DNA of 41,001 nt from Beijerinckiaceae bacterium (GCA_947478455.1 CANJWR010000016.1:1-41001); one strand, 5' to 3'. Numbered from the stretch's first letter, positions 16,544 to 26,226 are shown. Notes: generated by a model from the sequence alone, not told the origin. A program made the numbers and translations.

Positions 16544-17683
16544 ATGTCGAAGTCCTGGAGCATTCATTGCGTCGTGGGCGCACGGCCGAACTTTGTGAAG
16601 ATCGCACCGATCATGCGGGCGTTTCAGTCTCGCCCCGGCGTTACCATGCGGTTGATCCATACGGGTCAGCACTATGACGTGGCGATGAACGAGGCGTTCT
16701 TTACCGAACTCGCCATTCCACATCCGGACGTGAATCTCGAAGTCGGCGGCGGCACCAATACCGAGCAGACAGCCCGCATCATGCTGAAACTGGAGCCCCA
16801 GTTTCTTGCCGATCGTCCCGATCTCCTTTTGGTTGTCGGCGATGTGAATTCAACTCTCGCGACCTCGCTCGTCGCCGCAAAGCTTCAAATTCCGGTCGTT
16901 CATGTCGAGGCCGGTCTGCGCAGTTACGATCTGGCCATGCCGGAAGAGATCAACCGCCTTGTGACGGATCGCCTTTCGGCGTTGCTTCTCACCACAGAGA
17001 AAGCCGGGATTGAGAATCTTCTGCGTGAAGGCGTGCCGCGCGAGCAGATTGTTTTCGTCGGCAATGTGATGATCGACACATTGCGCGATTGTCTCGATCG
17101 TTCCCTTCCGGTCGACGCCACTTTGGCTGAAACCGGCGCTTCGCCGGACTTTATTGAGGCTGCCAAAAAGGGCCACGGCTTCGTGACGCTGCATCGCCCC
17201 TCGAATGTGGACGATCCGGCGCAATTGCGCGGCCTCATCGAGGCGCTTTCGGATGTATCACGCGATCTCTGTCTCATTTTCGCGATGCACCCGCGTACGC
17301 GCGGCGTGATCAAGTCGGCGGGCCTTGAGCCGCTTCTCACAAAAGGCCGCATTCACGCAACGCCGCCGCTCAGTTACCTGCGTTCGCTCGGCGTCATGCG
17401 TTCCGCGACCGTCGTGCTGACCGATAGCGGCGGCATTCAGGAAGAAACGACCGCGCTCGGCGTGCCGTGCATCACCATCCGCGACAACACAGAGCGCCCG
17501 ATCACCGTCGAGGAAGGCACGAATACGTTGCTCGGAAGTTCACCTGCGGCGCTGCGCCCGGCGGTCGAAGATGTTCTGAAGACCGGCGGAAAGCGCGGTC
17601 GCGTTCCTGAACTCTGGGATGGCAAGGCGGCGGTTCGCGTCGCCGATGCAACGCTGGAGTTCTTGCAGAAGCGCGCGGTTTAG
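16544..17683 (+). CDS. wecB: UDP-N-acetylglucosamine 2-epimerase (non-hydrolysing)
   Basis: A 379-residue cytoplasmic enzyme interconverting UDP-GlcNAc and UDP-ManNAc, or acting on the C6-oxidised forms as in WbpI-type enzymes. The family blocks are complete: VGARPNFVKIAPI, HTGQHYD, VGDVNSTLA, HVEAGLRSYDLAMPEEINR, FVTLHRPSNVD, TDSGGIQEETTALGVP and RDNTERPITVEEGTN. Length is standard. Placed right after the UDP-sugar dehydrogenase, it defines a pathway to a ManNAcA-type donor. The start has GAGGCAGG upstream. Confidence 0.95.
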   Translation: MSKSWSIHCVVGARPNFVKIAPIMRAFQSRPGVTMRLIHTGQHYDVAMNEAFFTELAIPHPDVNLEVGGGTNTEQTARIMLKLEPQFLADRPDLLLVVGDVNSTLATSLVAAKLQIPVVHVEAGLRSYDLAMPEEINRLVTDRLSALLLTTEKAGIENLLREGVPREQIVFVGNVMIDTLRDCLDRSLPVDATLAETGASPDFIEAAKKGHGFVTLHRPSNVDDPAQLRGLIEALSDVSRDLCLIFAMHPRTRGVIKSAGLEPLLTKGRIHATPPLSYLRSLGVMRSATVVLTDSGGIQEETTALGVPCITIRDNTERPITVEEGTNTLLGSSPAALRPAVEDVLKTGGKRGRVPELWDGKAAVRVADATLEFLQKRAV

Positions 17684-17698
17684 GTTCGCCGGGGCGGA

Positions 17699-17713
17699 CG
17701 CGTTCTGAACGCG
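17699..17713. repeat. Short perfect dyad between wecB and glycosyltransferase gene
   Basis: CGCGTTC (17699-17705) and GAACGCG (17707-17713) form a perfect 7-bp dyad around a single base in the 70-bp spacer. With no real loop it is more like an operator-type palindrome than a transcription terminator; no T-run follows. Confidence 0.35.
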
Positions 17714-17753
17714 CCGCGCCTTCCCTTTGACTTGTAACGAGGCGGTGGGGAGA

Positions 17754-18980
17754 ATGCGCATTCTGTTCTTCACCCACTACTATCCGCCCGAGGTGAACGC
17801 ACCGGCCTCGCGAACCTATGAGCATTGCCGCGAATGGGCAAAAAGCGGGCACGATGTTACCGTCGTCACCTGCGTGCCCAATCATCCCGCCGGAAAAATA
17901 TATCCGGGCTTTCGCAATCGAATCTATCAGTCGGAAATGGTCGAAGGCGTGCGCATTATCCGCTTGCTGACGATCATCACCGCCAACAACGGTTTCCTGC
18001 TGCGAACTTTGAATTATGTTTTCTACATGGTGGCAGCCACGTTCGCGCTGCCATTTTTGCCGAAAGCGGACATTGTGGTGACGACATCGCCGCAATTTTT
18101 CTGTGGCCTTGTGGGCATTCCTGCCAAGCTCTTGAAGCGCGCTCCATGGGTGCTCGAAATCCGCGATCTCTGGCCCGAAAGCATCGTGACGGTCGGCGCG
18201 ATGGACAAGGGCGCGGTCATCCGGTTTCTCGAAGCTGTTGAGCGTTTCGCCTATCGCAAGGCCGATCATATCGTGGCGGTGACGGATTCGTTCGTCGAGC
18301 ACATCAGCCAAAATGGCGGCGCAAACAAAATCGACGTGATCAAGAACGGCGTCGATCTTGGCCTGTTCCATCGCGGCGCCGATGGCGACGAGGTTAAGCG
18401 CCGTTACGGTTTCGAACGGCGTTTCGTCTCCGCCTATATTGGCACGCACGGCATGGCGCATGGTCTCGACACAATCATTGATGCGGCGATTATGCTTCGC
18501 GAAGATCCCCGCTTTGGTTTTCTACTTGTTGGCGATGGCTCCGAGCGGCAGCGATTGGTCGAGCGCGCCGGGAGTCTGAAACTCGACAATCTTTGCATCG
18601 TTGGTCAGTTGCCGAAGTCGGACATGCCGAAAGTTTGGGCGGCGACCGATGCGAGCATCATCCTGCTGCGCCAGAACGACGCTTTCAAGAAAGTCATCCC
18701 GTCGAAAATGTTCGAGGCGATGGCTATGGAATGCCCCATCATTCTGGGCGTGGAAGGCGAAGCTGCGCAATTGCTGGCGGATGCGGGCGCCGGCATTGCC
18801 ATGAAGCCAGAAAGCGCCGACGAGCTTGTAGCAGCCGTCAAGCGCCTCGCCGAAGATCGCGAACTTGGCGCGCACTATGGGCGGAGCGGTGCTGCTCATG
18901 TTCGGGAATTCTATGATCGCGGAAAAGTGGCGCACCGCTACCTTGATCTTTTGACCAAGATCGCGAAAGCAAAGTCGTGA
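17754..18980 (+). CDS. GT4-family glycosyltransferase (WbuB-like)
   Basis: A 408-residue retaining GT-B glycosyltransferase. The N-terminal FFTHYYPPEVNAPASRTYEH block and PNHPAGKIYPGF are typical of the WbuB subgroup, which transfers amino sugars such as acetylated fucosamine during O-antigen or capsule synthesis. The C-terminal domain has HGMAHGLDTIIDAA, VGDGSERQRL and the donor-binding end KMFEAMAMECPIILGVEGEA. A hydrophobic stretch at about residues 86-104 may be a membrane-association segment. I start at ATG 17754, after GGGGAG; the frame is open upstream but without homology. It likely adds one sugar to the lipid-linked repeat unit at the cytoplasmic face. Confidence 0.92.
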   Translation: MRILFFTHYYPPEVNAPASRTYEHCREWAKSGHDVTVVTCVPNHPAGKIYPGFRNRIYQSEMVEGVRIIRLLTIITANNGFLLRTLNYVFYMVAATFALPFLPKADIVVTTSPQFFCGLVGIPAKLLKRAPWVLEIRDLWPESIVTVGAMDKGAVIRFLEAVERFAYRKADHIVAVTDSFVEHISQNGGANKIDVIKNGVDLGLFHRGADGDEVKRRYGFERRFVSAYIGTHGMAHGLDTIIDAAIMLREDPRFGFLLVGDGSERQRLVERAGSLKLDNLCIVGQLPKSDMPKVWAATDASIILLRQNDAFKKVIPSKMFEAMAMECPIILGVEGEAAQLLADAGAGIAMKPESADELVAAVKRLAEDRELGAHYGRSGAAHVREFYDRGKVAHRYLDLLTKIAKAKS

Positions 18981-18993
18981 TCGGGGCGCGCCG

Positions 18994-20700
18994 ATGAACG
19001 TGTCGTCACTGATGCTGCGAATTCAGCGATCTTTCGAATTCGCCCGTCACGTTCCGCCGTCGCAGCTCGTCAGACGTGTCGAACTCAATGTCAGGCGTCG
19101 TCTCCGCGATCACTTTCCGCCGAAAGGCATTTCGCCCAAAGCCGTTTCGCCTCTATCGAAGAACGCTCCTCGCCCCATTTTTGCGCCGCGTGGCGAACTC
19201 AAGCCGCAGCGCGACGGCAACCAATGGCGCTTCACATTTTTGCACCGTTCCATCGATATGCCCGGTCCCGACATCGACTGGATGGCGCCGGGTAGTGGCC
19301 CGCAAAACCAGCTCTTGCGGATGAACCTGCACTACATGGAATATCTGGAAGGCTGTGACGACCGGACCTTCTCAGAGCTTGCGTTCGGGTGGATCGCTGC
19401 AAATTCGCAAACCCGCAAGGGCGCGTGGCGCGACAGCTGGAATTCCTATGCGCTGTCGCTGCGCGTTGTAGTCTGGTTGCAGGAACTGGCGCGCCGTGCC
19501 GGGGCTCTGACTGTCGAAATTCGAATGGGCATTGAAGCCAGCGCCTGTGAACAAATTCTGTTTCTGGAACAAAATCTGGAAACCGATATCGGTGGTAATC
19601 ACCTCGTCAAAAACATCAAGGCGCTTTTGTGGGCGTCGGCTTGCTTCGTCGGAAACGACGCCGACCGCTGGCGGGGGATCGGGCTGCGCCTTCTGTCGCG
19701 CGAACTCGACGCACAGGTGCTCGCAGATGGCGTGCATTATGAGCGTTCGCCGTCTTACCATTGTCAGGTTTTTGCTGACTTTCTGGAATGTCGTCACGCG
19801 CTCGGCGTCGATCTACTGGACGGACGGCTGGATACTGCGCTTGAGCGCATGGCGCAGGCCACAGCAGATCTGGCGCATGCCGATGGACTGGTTGCTCAGT
19901 TCAACGATGCTGGCCTGTCCATGTGCTATTCGCCTGAAGAGTGTCTGGACGCCTATCAAAGGCTTTTTGGAAAGCGTCCGTCACCCAGAAACCTGTTTGC
20001 TTTTCCGGACGCCGGCTATTTCGGCCTTCACACCGAGCGGACTTCACTCATTGTCGATTGCGGGCGCGTTGCGCCAGACGAACTGCCCGCGCACGGACAT
20101 GCGGACGTCTTGAGCTTCGAATGGTCGGTAGCGGGCGAACGCATCATAGTCGATCAGGGCGTTTTCGAATATGTGGCTGGCGACAGGCGCGCCGCGTCGC
20201 GATCCGCCGTCAATCATAACACCTTGTGTGTCGATGGGGCCGATCAAGCCGATTTTTTCGGTGCTTTCCGGTGTGGTCGACGCCCCGACGTGGAACTATT
20301 GACCTGGCGGCCTGAGGGCAAGGGATTTGTCTTAGAGGGAACCCACAATGGTTTCCGCGACTTGCCAGGACAGCCCCGGCACACTCGACAGATTGTCGCC
20401 GGGCCCGACCTTGTTGAAATAACCGATCGTCTGAAGGGCGCCTCAGATCGCGCCAGCCGTGTCAGTTTCCTGTTGCACCCGGAAATTAAAGTACATAGGA
20501 CGATACATGGCTTGGAATTGTCGGGGGCGTCCGTAAGGATTGCGGTCGTATCCAGCCTGTCGCTTGAAACGTTCCCCGCCGTCTGGTGGCCGGATATGGG
20601 ACGTGAACTGCCGACGACGAGGATGGTTGTGATCCTTCCGCCGGGCCAAAGCGAGGTTTGCGTATCGTTTCGGGTTGTTCCGCCGGAAGGGACCGATTGA
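18994..20700 (+). CDS. Heparinase II/III-family protein (first copy)
   Basis: A 568-residue protein with an N-terminal alpha/alpha-toroid (about residues 80-310) and a C-terminal beta-sandwich of the heparinase II/III type. Markers are NLHYMEYLE, DSWNSYALSLR, IGGNHLVKNIKALLWAS, DGVHYERSPSYHCQ with the catalytic-type Tyr/His, and GHGHADVLSFEW followed by VNHNTLCVDG. There is no signal peptide, although known lyases of the family act on uronic-acid glycans outside the cytoplasm. Such genes sit commonly in O-antigen or exopolysaccharide loci, where their role is unclear: degradation, chain-length editing or epimerase-like chemistry. It fits with uronic acid made by the two upstream enzymes. A second copy is at 31375-33402. 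Confidence 0.88.
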   Translation: MNVSSLMLRIQRSFEFARHVPPSQLVRRVELNVRRRLRDHFPPKGISPKAVSPLSKNAPRPIFAPRGELKPQRDGNQWRFTFLHRSIDMPGPDIDWMAPGSGPQNQLLRMNLHYMEYLEGCDDRTFSELAFGWIAANSQTRKGAWRDSWNSYALSLRVVVWLQELARRAGALTVEIRMGIEASACEQILFLEQNLETDIGGNHLVKNIKALLWASACFVGNDADRWRGIGLRLLSRELDAQVLADGVHYERSPSYHCQVFADFLECRHALGVDLLDGRLDTALERMAQATADLAHADGLVAQFNDAGLSMCYSPEECLDAYQRLFGKRPSPRNLFAFPDAGYFGLHTERTSLIVDCGRVAPDELPAHGHADVLSFEWSVAGERIIVDQGVFEYVAGDRRAASRSAVNHNTLCVDGADQADFFGAFRCGRRPDVELLTWRPEGKGFVLEGTHNGFRDLPGQPRHTRQIVAGPDLVEITDRLKGASDRASRVSFLLHPEIKVHRTIHGLELSGASVRIAVVSSLSLETFPAVWWPDMGRELPTTRMVVILPPGQSEVCVSFRVVPPEGTD

Positions 20701-20798
20701 AACATGCGTCTGCAAGCAAAATTGCCCAGATATCGACCACCACATCCCCTTCGCCCGGAGCAAAACGGCAGCGCGGCGGGATTTTCGGAGATTTTTGA

Positions 20799-22937
20799 AT
20801 GAAGCAGGTGCTCATCAAGGGCGGCAACGCCATCGTGGAGGATGTTCCTGCTCCTCAGGTCTCGCCGAAGAACATTCTGGTTCAGGTACTGAACTCCTGC
20901 ATCAGCGTCGGCACGGAAATGGCCGGCGTCCGCATGTCGGGTCTGCCGCTTTATCAGCGCGCCCTGCGGCAGCCCGAGAACGTGAAGCGCGTACTCGACA
21001 TGGTGCGCGAACAAGGACTGCAGAAAACGATTGATCGCGTCACCGGCAAGCTTTCCGCCGGCTCGGCGACAGGATATTCGGCCGCAGGCGTGGTGATCGC
21101 GCTTGGCGACGATGTCACCGGCTTCGCGATCGGCGACCGCGTGGCCTGCGCCGGGGCGGGCATCGCCAATCATGCCGAGATCATCGATGTGCCGGTCAAT
21201 CTGTCAGTGAAGCTTCCGGAGGAAGTCGGAACAGATCTCGGCTCCACAGTCACGCTCGGCGCAATCGCCATGCAAGGCGTTCGCCGATCGCAACCGACCT
21301 TGGGTGAAACCTTCGTGGTCGTCGGCCTCGGCATTCTGGGGCAGATCACCGCACAGATGTTGTCGGCCAATGGTTGTCGCGTCATTGGCGTCGAGCTTGA
21401 TTCCGAGCGCATCAAACTCGCGCTGGCCAACGGCATGGATTTCGGCGTCGATCCGTCGTCAGAATCCTATATCGACAGGGTCATCGCGCTGACTGACGGT
21501 CTCGGCGCAGACGGGGTCATCATCACCGCCGCCACACCGAGCCATCAAGTCGTAAGCGATGCATTCAAGGCGAGCCGCAAGAAGGGCCGCGTGGTGCTGG
21601 TTGGCGATGTGGGGCTCAATCTCAATCGTGGCGATTTTTACGGCAAAGAGATCGATTTCCTGATCTCGACCTCCTACGGCCCGGGACGTTACGACGCAAA
21701 CTATGAGGAGGGCGGGCAGGATTATCCGCTTCCCTACGTGCGGTGGACTGAAAACCGCAATATGCAGTCCTATCTCAAACTGATTGCGAGTGGTCGCGTC
21801 CGGTTCAACGGATTTTTCGACAAGCCCTTCGCCATCGACAATGCGCGCGACGCTTACGAGTCTCTGAAAGTCGAAGGCCGCAAGCCTCTTATGGTGTTGC
21901 TGTCCTATCCGCAACGACCGGAGGCGGTGACGGGCCATCGCGTCGAGATGAAAGCAGCTGCTCCGAAGTCGCAGAAAATTCGTGTGGCTTTGGCGGGCGC
22001 GTCCAGTTTTGCGCAAGGCATGCACCTTCCGAACATGGGTCTGCTGCGCAAGGACTATGAACTTCGCGCTGTCATGAGCCGCACCGGCGCCAATGCGAAG
22101 GCCGTCGCGACACAAAATCAGGCCGCCTATTGCACGACCGATTACGAAGAGATTTTGAAGGACGAGCAAGTCGACCTCGTGATGATCACCACTCGTCACG
22201 ATTTGCACGGCTCGATGGTCCTGCAATCCCTGCGCGCCGGAAAAAATACATTCGTCGAGAAGCCACTCACGCTCTCGGAAACGGAGCTTGCAGAGATCGA
22301 AGCTTTCTACGCGGCCAACCCGAACGGTCCGTTGCTGATGGTCGGCTTTAATCGCCGCTTTGCGCCGCCTGTGCAGGCAATTCAGGAGACGCTGAAAAAT
22401 CGCATGACGCCGCTGATCGCCAATTACCGGATGAACGCCGGCTTCGTGCCGCGCGACAGCTGGTTGCACGGTCCGGAGGGCGGCGGGCGCAACCTCGGCG
22501 AAGCCTGCCACATCTACGATCTCTTCAATGCCTTGACCAACGGCGTTGCCGTTTCGTCCGTTCATGCAGCGGCCATCAATGCTAGCGGCAAACAATGGGC
22601 GCGAAACGACAACTTTGTAGCGACGGTCAAATATGCCGATGGTTCGGTTTGCACGCTGACCTATACGGCGCTCGGAGCAAAATCCTATCCGAAAGAACGG
22701 ATGGAGGTTTTCGCCGACGGCAAGGTGTTCACGCTCGACGACTACAAGGCCGTCGATATTCAGGGCGGAAAACACAAGGGCTGGACCGCACAGGCCCCGC
22801 AGAAGGGACAGTTGCAGGAACTTGAAGCGCTCGCCGAGACAATGTTGCGCGGTAAGTCATGGCCAATTTCTCTCGCCGAACAAATCGCCGCAACGCGGAT
22901 CGCCTTCGAAGTCGAACGCCAGATCAGTGCCGATTAA
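20799..22937 (+). CDS. Two-domain oxidoreductase: MDR dehydrogenase fused to Gfo/Idh/MocA
   Basis: A 712-residue fusion. The first part (about 1-370) is a medium-chain dehydrogenase/reductase with the Rossmann motif VVVGLGILGQITAQML and GADGVIITAATPS. The second (about 390-712) is a Gfo/Idh/MocA oxidoreductase with RVALAGASSFAQGMHLPNM, VDLVMITTRHDLH and the conserved EKPLTLSETEL catalytic-lysine motif. This architecture is known from polysaccharide loci. It probably performs linked oxidation/reduction at one sugar carbon, for example during formation of a deoxy- or keto-sugar, but no reaction has been assigned to my knowledge. Start ATG 20799 has CGGAG upstream. Confidence 0.9.
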   Translation: MKQVLIKGGNAIVEDVPAPQVSPKNILVQVLNSCISVGTEMAGVRMSGLPLYQRALRQPENVKRVLDMVREQGLQKTIDRVTGKLSAGSATGYSAAGVVIALGDDVTGFAIGDRVACAGAGIANHAEIIDVPVNLSVKLPEEVGTDLGSTVTLGAIAMQGVRRSQPTLGETFVVVGLGILGQITAQMLSANGCRVIGVELDSERIKLALANGMDFGVDPSSESYIDRVIALTDGLGADGVIITAATPSHQVVSDAFKASRKKGRVVLVGDVGLNLNRGDFYGKEIDFLISTSYGPGRYDANYEEGGQDYPLPYVRWTENRNMQSYLKLIASGRVRFNGFFDKPFAIDNARDAYESLKVEGRKPLMVLLSYPQRPEAVTGHRVEMKAAAPKSQKIRVALAGASSFAQGMHLPNMGLLRKDYELRAVMSRTGANAKAVATQNQAAYCTTDYEEILKDEQVDLVMITTRHDLHGSMVLQSLRAGKNTFVEKPLTLSETELAEIEAFYAANPNGPLLMVGFNRRFAPPVQAIQETLKNRMTPLIANYRMNAGFVPRDSWLHGPEGGGRNLGEACHIYDLFNALTNGVAVSSVHAAAINASGKQWARNDNFVATVKYADGSVCTLTYTALGAKSYPKERMEVFADGKVFTLDDYKAVDIQGGKHKGWTAQAPQKGQLQELEALAETMLRGKSWPISLAEQIAATRIAFEVERQISAD

Positions 22938-22964
22938 GCGGACCAATCAGGGATACGTGACGAT

Positions 22965-24983
22965 ATGTGCGGAATAGTCGGAATCTTCAGCTACGGCGAT
23001 GCGCTCAGGGTGGACGAAAACATCCTGACCCGGATGCGCGACACCATGATCCATCGCGGACCGGACGGCGGCGAGAACTGGGTCTCTGCTGATCATCGCG
23101 TCGGCTTTGGCCATCGTCGTCTGTCGATCATCGATCTCAGCACCAGCGCTTCTCAGCCGATGCCCAATGAAGACGAGACCGTCTGGGTTACCTATAACGG
23201 CGAGATTTACAATCACGCGGGTCTGCGCAAGGAACTTGTCGACGCCGGTCATCGTTTCCGCACTGACCATTCCGATACGGAGATCATTGTTCACGGCTAC
23301 GAGCAATGGGGCATCGACGGACTGCTAGAGCGTATTGAGGGCGACTACGCCATCGGCCTTTGGGATGTGAAGAAGGAAAAGCTGTTCCTCTTCCGCGATC
23401 GCATAGGCGTGAAGCCGCTTTACTTCACGCTGCAGAACGGCGCGATCATGTTCGGTTCGGAAATCAAGGCGATCCTCGCTCATCCGGCTATTGAACGCGA
23501 CGTCGATCCCGTCGCCATGTACCATTACCTGTCGTTTCTGACGACGCCGGCTCCGCTGACCATGTTCAAGGGCATCTACAAATTGCCCGCAGGCTATCTG
23601 ATCGAAGTCAGCAAGGACGGCGCCTTCAAGTCAAAGCGTTACTGGGACGCAATGCCCGGCAAGGGCATTCCGAAGTCGTCATTGGCCGGTCTCGACTGGC
23701 CTGCGCGTGAAGAACTTTACATCAAGGGCATTCGGGACAATCTGACGTCTGCGGTTGAAAAGCGCATGATGTCAGATGTGCCATTCGGCGTCTTCCTGTC
23801 CGGCGGCATTGATTCATCGGCCAACGTCGCGCTTATGTCGCGCTACATGGATCGTCCGGTCGACACGTTCACGGTTGGCTTCAAGGACTTCAAGCATCTG
23901 AACGAAATGGACGAGGCGAGCCTTGTGGCGCGCAAGTTCAAGACCAATCACCACGAAGTCCTGATCGAAGAAAAGGACATGCGCGGCTATCTCGGAAGCC
24001 TCATTCACTCGCAGGACGAGCCGATTGCCGACTGGGTTTGCATTCCGCTTTATTTCGTCTCGAAGTTGGCCAAGGACAGCGGCGTTACCGTCGTGCAGGT
24101 CGGCGAGGGATCAGACGAACAGTTTTGCGGCTATGCCAGCTATATGGGCTATCTGGAGCTCTACAAAAAATATTGGCAGCCGTTCCGCAAATTTCTACCG
24201 ACGCCATTGCAGCGCGCTGCCGCAGGGATCTTCGGCCTTGCAGCCGACTTCAAACCAGGTCTCGGCGTCTATGCCGACATTGTCGATCGGGCGAGCCGCA
24301 ATCGCGAACATTTCTGGAGCGGAGCGATGGTCTTCCCGGAATCGGTCAAGACAAAGCTCATCGATTCCAGCAAGCTTCATTCTGAGGGCGTGCCGCCGCA
24401 ATTGATTGAGTCCGGTATGCTGCCGCAGAGCTATCTGGAGCCAGATACGTTCAACGTCATCAAGTTCTTCAATCAGACCATCGATACGCAACATCCAGGT
24501 CAGGATGTCCTGACGCGCATGATTTACAACGAGTTCAAGCTGCGCCTTCCAGAACTTCTCCTGATGCGCGTGGACAAGATCGCCATGTCGGTCAGCATTG
24601 AGGCGCGCGTGCCGTTCCTCGATCACAATCTGGTCGACTACACGATGGACATTCCGATGGATGACAAGATCCACGGCAATGTCGCAAAATATCTTCTCAA
24701 GAAGGCTGTCGAAGGGCTCATCCCGGACGAGATCATCTATCGCAAGAAGATGGGCTTCGGCGCCCCCATGTCACAATGGATGCGCGGCGATTTCGGCAAG
24801 CAGGTCGAGGCCGGGATTCTTGGTTCCAAGTTGCTAAATCGCGGATGGTTTGATCGCGCTTACATCGCCAATCTGGCGAAAGAGCACCGAGAGAACCGGA
24901 ATGACTACAGCCTTTATCTCTGGACGCTCTATAATTTGACAGCCTGGTATGACTACTGGATCGACAGAAAGGCGCCGCAATAG
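22965..24983 (+). CDS. Asparagine synthase-like glutamine amidotransferase (AsnB family)
   Basis: A 672-residue cytoplasmic enzyme. The N-terminal glutaminase domain begins Met-Cys2-Gly, the Cys being the nucleophile after Met removal, with RGPDGGENW, GHRRLSIIDLS and YNGEIYNHAGLR. The synthetase domain has the PP-loop VFLSGGIDSSANVAL and VGEGSDEQFCGY (canonical GEGADE), and ends with KKMGFGAP. True asparagine synthesis is possible. However, genes of this family in sugar loci (WbpS type) are thought to convert the uronic acid carboxyl to an amide using glutamine and ATP. With the dehydrogenase and 2-epimerase in the same operon, amidation of a ManNAcA-like residue is the better inference. Confidence 0.9.
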   Translation: MCGIVGIFSYGDALRVDENILTRMRDTMIHRGPDGGENWVSADHRVGFGHRRLSIIDLSTSASQPMPNEDETVWVTYNGEIYNHAGLRKELVDAGHRFRTDHSDTEIIVHGYEQWGIDGLLERIEGDYAIGLWDVKKEKLFLFRDRIGVKPLYFTLQNGAIMFGSEIKAILAHPAIERDVDPVAMYHYLSFLTTPAPLTMFKGIYKLPAGYLIEVSKDGAFKSKRYWDAMPGKGIPKSSLAGLDWPAREELYIKGIRDNLTSAVEKRMMSDVPFGVFLSGGIDSSANVALMSRYMDRPVDTFTVGFKDFKHLNEMDEASLVARKFKTNHHEVLIEEKDMRGYLGSLIHSQDEPIADWVCIPLYFVSKLAKDSGVTVVQVGEGSDEQFCGYASYMGYLELYKKYWQPFRKFLPTPLQRAAAGIFGLAADFKPGLGVYADIVDRASRNREHFWSGAMVFPESVKTKLIDSSKLHSEGVPPQLIESGMLPQSYLEPDTFNVIKFFNQTIDTQHPGQDVLTRMIYNEFKLRLPELLLMRVDKIAMSVSIEARVPFLDHNLVDYTMDIPMDDKIHGNVAKYLLKKAVEGLIPDEIIYRKKMGFGAPMSQWMRGDFGKQVEAGILGSKLLNRGWFDRAYIANLAKEHRENRNDYSLYLWTLYNLTAWYDYWIDRKAPQ

Positions 24984-25056
24984 AGCTTATTCTGGCGCTG
25001 CGCGGCCGTCCTGAGCCGCGAGCCGATGCCGTGAAGAGAATATGGCCAATTCTTGA

Positions 25057-26226
25057 GTGAGTGAAACCTCAGTGCAAACAAGCCAAAGCCAATCGGAAGC
25101 CGCGATAAGGCGCGCCCTGCTTGACAGCAATGCTCGCCCTTATACCCGGCAGAGGATTGAAGACAGCTTTGAGGCGATCGACGCAACATTGGCGATTGCA
25201 GAGCCATTTCAGAAAGGCGCAGCAATCGATATTGGCTGCGGCGCCGGATATGATACTTTCGCGCTCGTCCGCCATTTTAAACAAGTTTGCGGCGTGGACG
25301 CCGATCAGAAGGCTGTTCGGGAAGCGCAAAGAATTGCTCGTCTCGCTCAAGTATCCAATATCGAATTTGTCATGGCGAGCATTGATCATTGGGTTCCGGC
25401 GGATCGCTACGATTTTGCACTCTGCAATCTGATGTCGCACAACGTGGCCTCGCGAGTGAAGCTGATTGAATCCATCGTGCAAATGATGAAGCGCGAGGGA
25501 GCTGCCGTCTATTCGGATGAATGCGAGGGCTACGCACCGATGGAGATTCATCGGGCAATCCTCAGTAAGGACAAAAGGGCATTGGTCGCCAGATTGCACC
25601 AATTGCTCTTCGGGTTCGTCGGCGGGACAGGTTTCAGATTTTTTATAGCAGGGAGCGCGCGCCCGATATTTGAACGCCTGGGGTGCGAAGTTTCACTGGA
25701 GAGGCGCAGTTTGTGGAACGGGATCGCGACAACAGATTTTCTGGTTGTTCGAAATCCGCAGGCTCTGACTTCGCAGAGTTCAATTCTGTCAGCACAGGAT
25801 AGCGACTATGCGCCTCTGGCCGGGGACTTTTCCGAACTGCGCGCCAGGTTTGTCGATGTCATCGAGAAGCGGCCAAACTCGGGATTGACGGCAGGAGCGC
25901 GAGAAGATCTGAAGAGGCAGGCTCGCGAAAGTTCAAATCGATTTGCGCCGTTTCTTTTGCATCTCGCAATGGCTGATCTGGTTTTGTCGCAGATATGGCC
26001 GGTAAATTCGCGGGGTCGCTTCCTCACGCGTGTTGGAAACCGTCTGGAGGCTTCAGCCGCAAGATTGCCCGGGCCACTCGAAAGGATCTGTCTGTGTGCT
26101 CTACGTGTCGCCGGTATCGGCTCGCCTGAAAAGGAATTCTCCTGGGACGCTGTGTCTGAACTCGATCGCGAGTTCATAGAAATAGCACGCAGACGCGCGG
26201 GGCTCGAGAATGGCATCGAAGACTGA
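25057..26226 (+). CDS. Class I SAM-dependent methyltransferase with C-terminal extension
   Basis: A 389-residue protein starting at GTG 25057. Residues about 40-230 form a Rossmann methyltransferase: motif I AIDIGCGAGYDT at 56-67, the acidic residue of motif II in VCGVDADQ, and FALCNLMSHN as the motif IV region. The last 150 residues (about 240-389) are helical and without a recognised family. The acceptor is unknown. The 3' end overlaps the following deacetylase-like gene by 17 bp, which begins a tightly coupled set (methyltransferase, deacetylase, transglutaminase). The same domains recur fused in the protein at 34646-37399. Confidence 0.85.
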   Translation: MSETSVQTSQSQSEAAIRRALLDSNARPYTRQRIEDSFEAIDATLAIAEPFQKGAAIDIGCGAGYDTFALVRHFKQVCGVDADQKAVREAQRIARLAQVSNIEFVMASIDHWVPADRYDFALCNLMSHNVASRVKLIESIVQMMKREGAAVYSDECEGYAPMEIHRAILSKDKRALVARLHQLLFGFVGGTGFRFFIAGSARPIFERLGCEVSLERRSLWNGIATTDFLVVRNPQALTSQSSILSAQDSDYAPLAGDFSELRARFVDVIEKRPNSGLTAGAREDLKRQARESSNRFAPFLLHLAMADLVLSQIWPVNSRGRFLTRVGNRLEASAARLPGPLERICLCALRVAGIGSPEKEFSWDAVSELDREFIEIARRRAGLENGIED

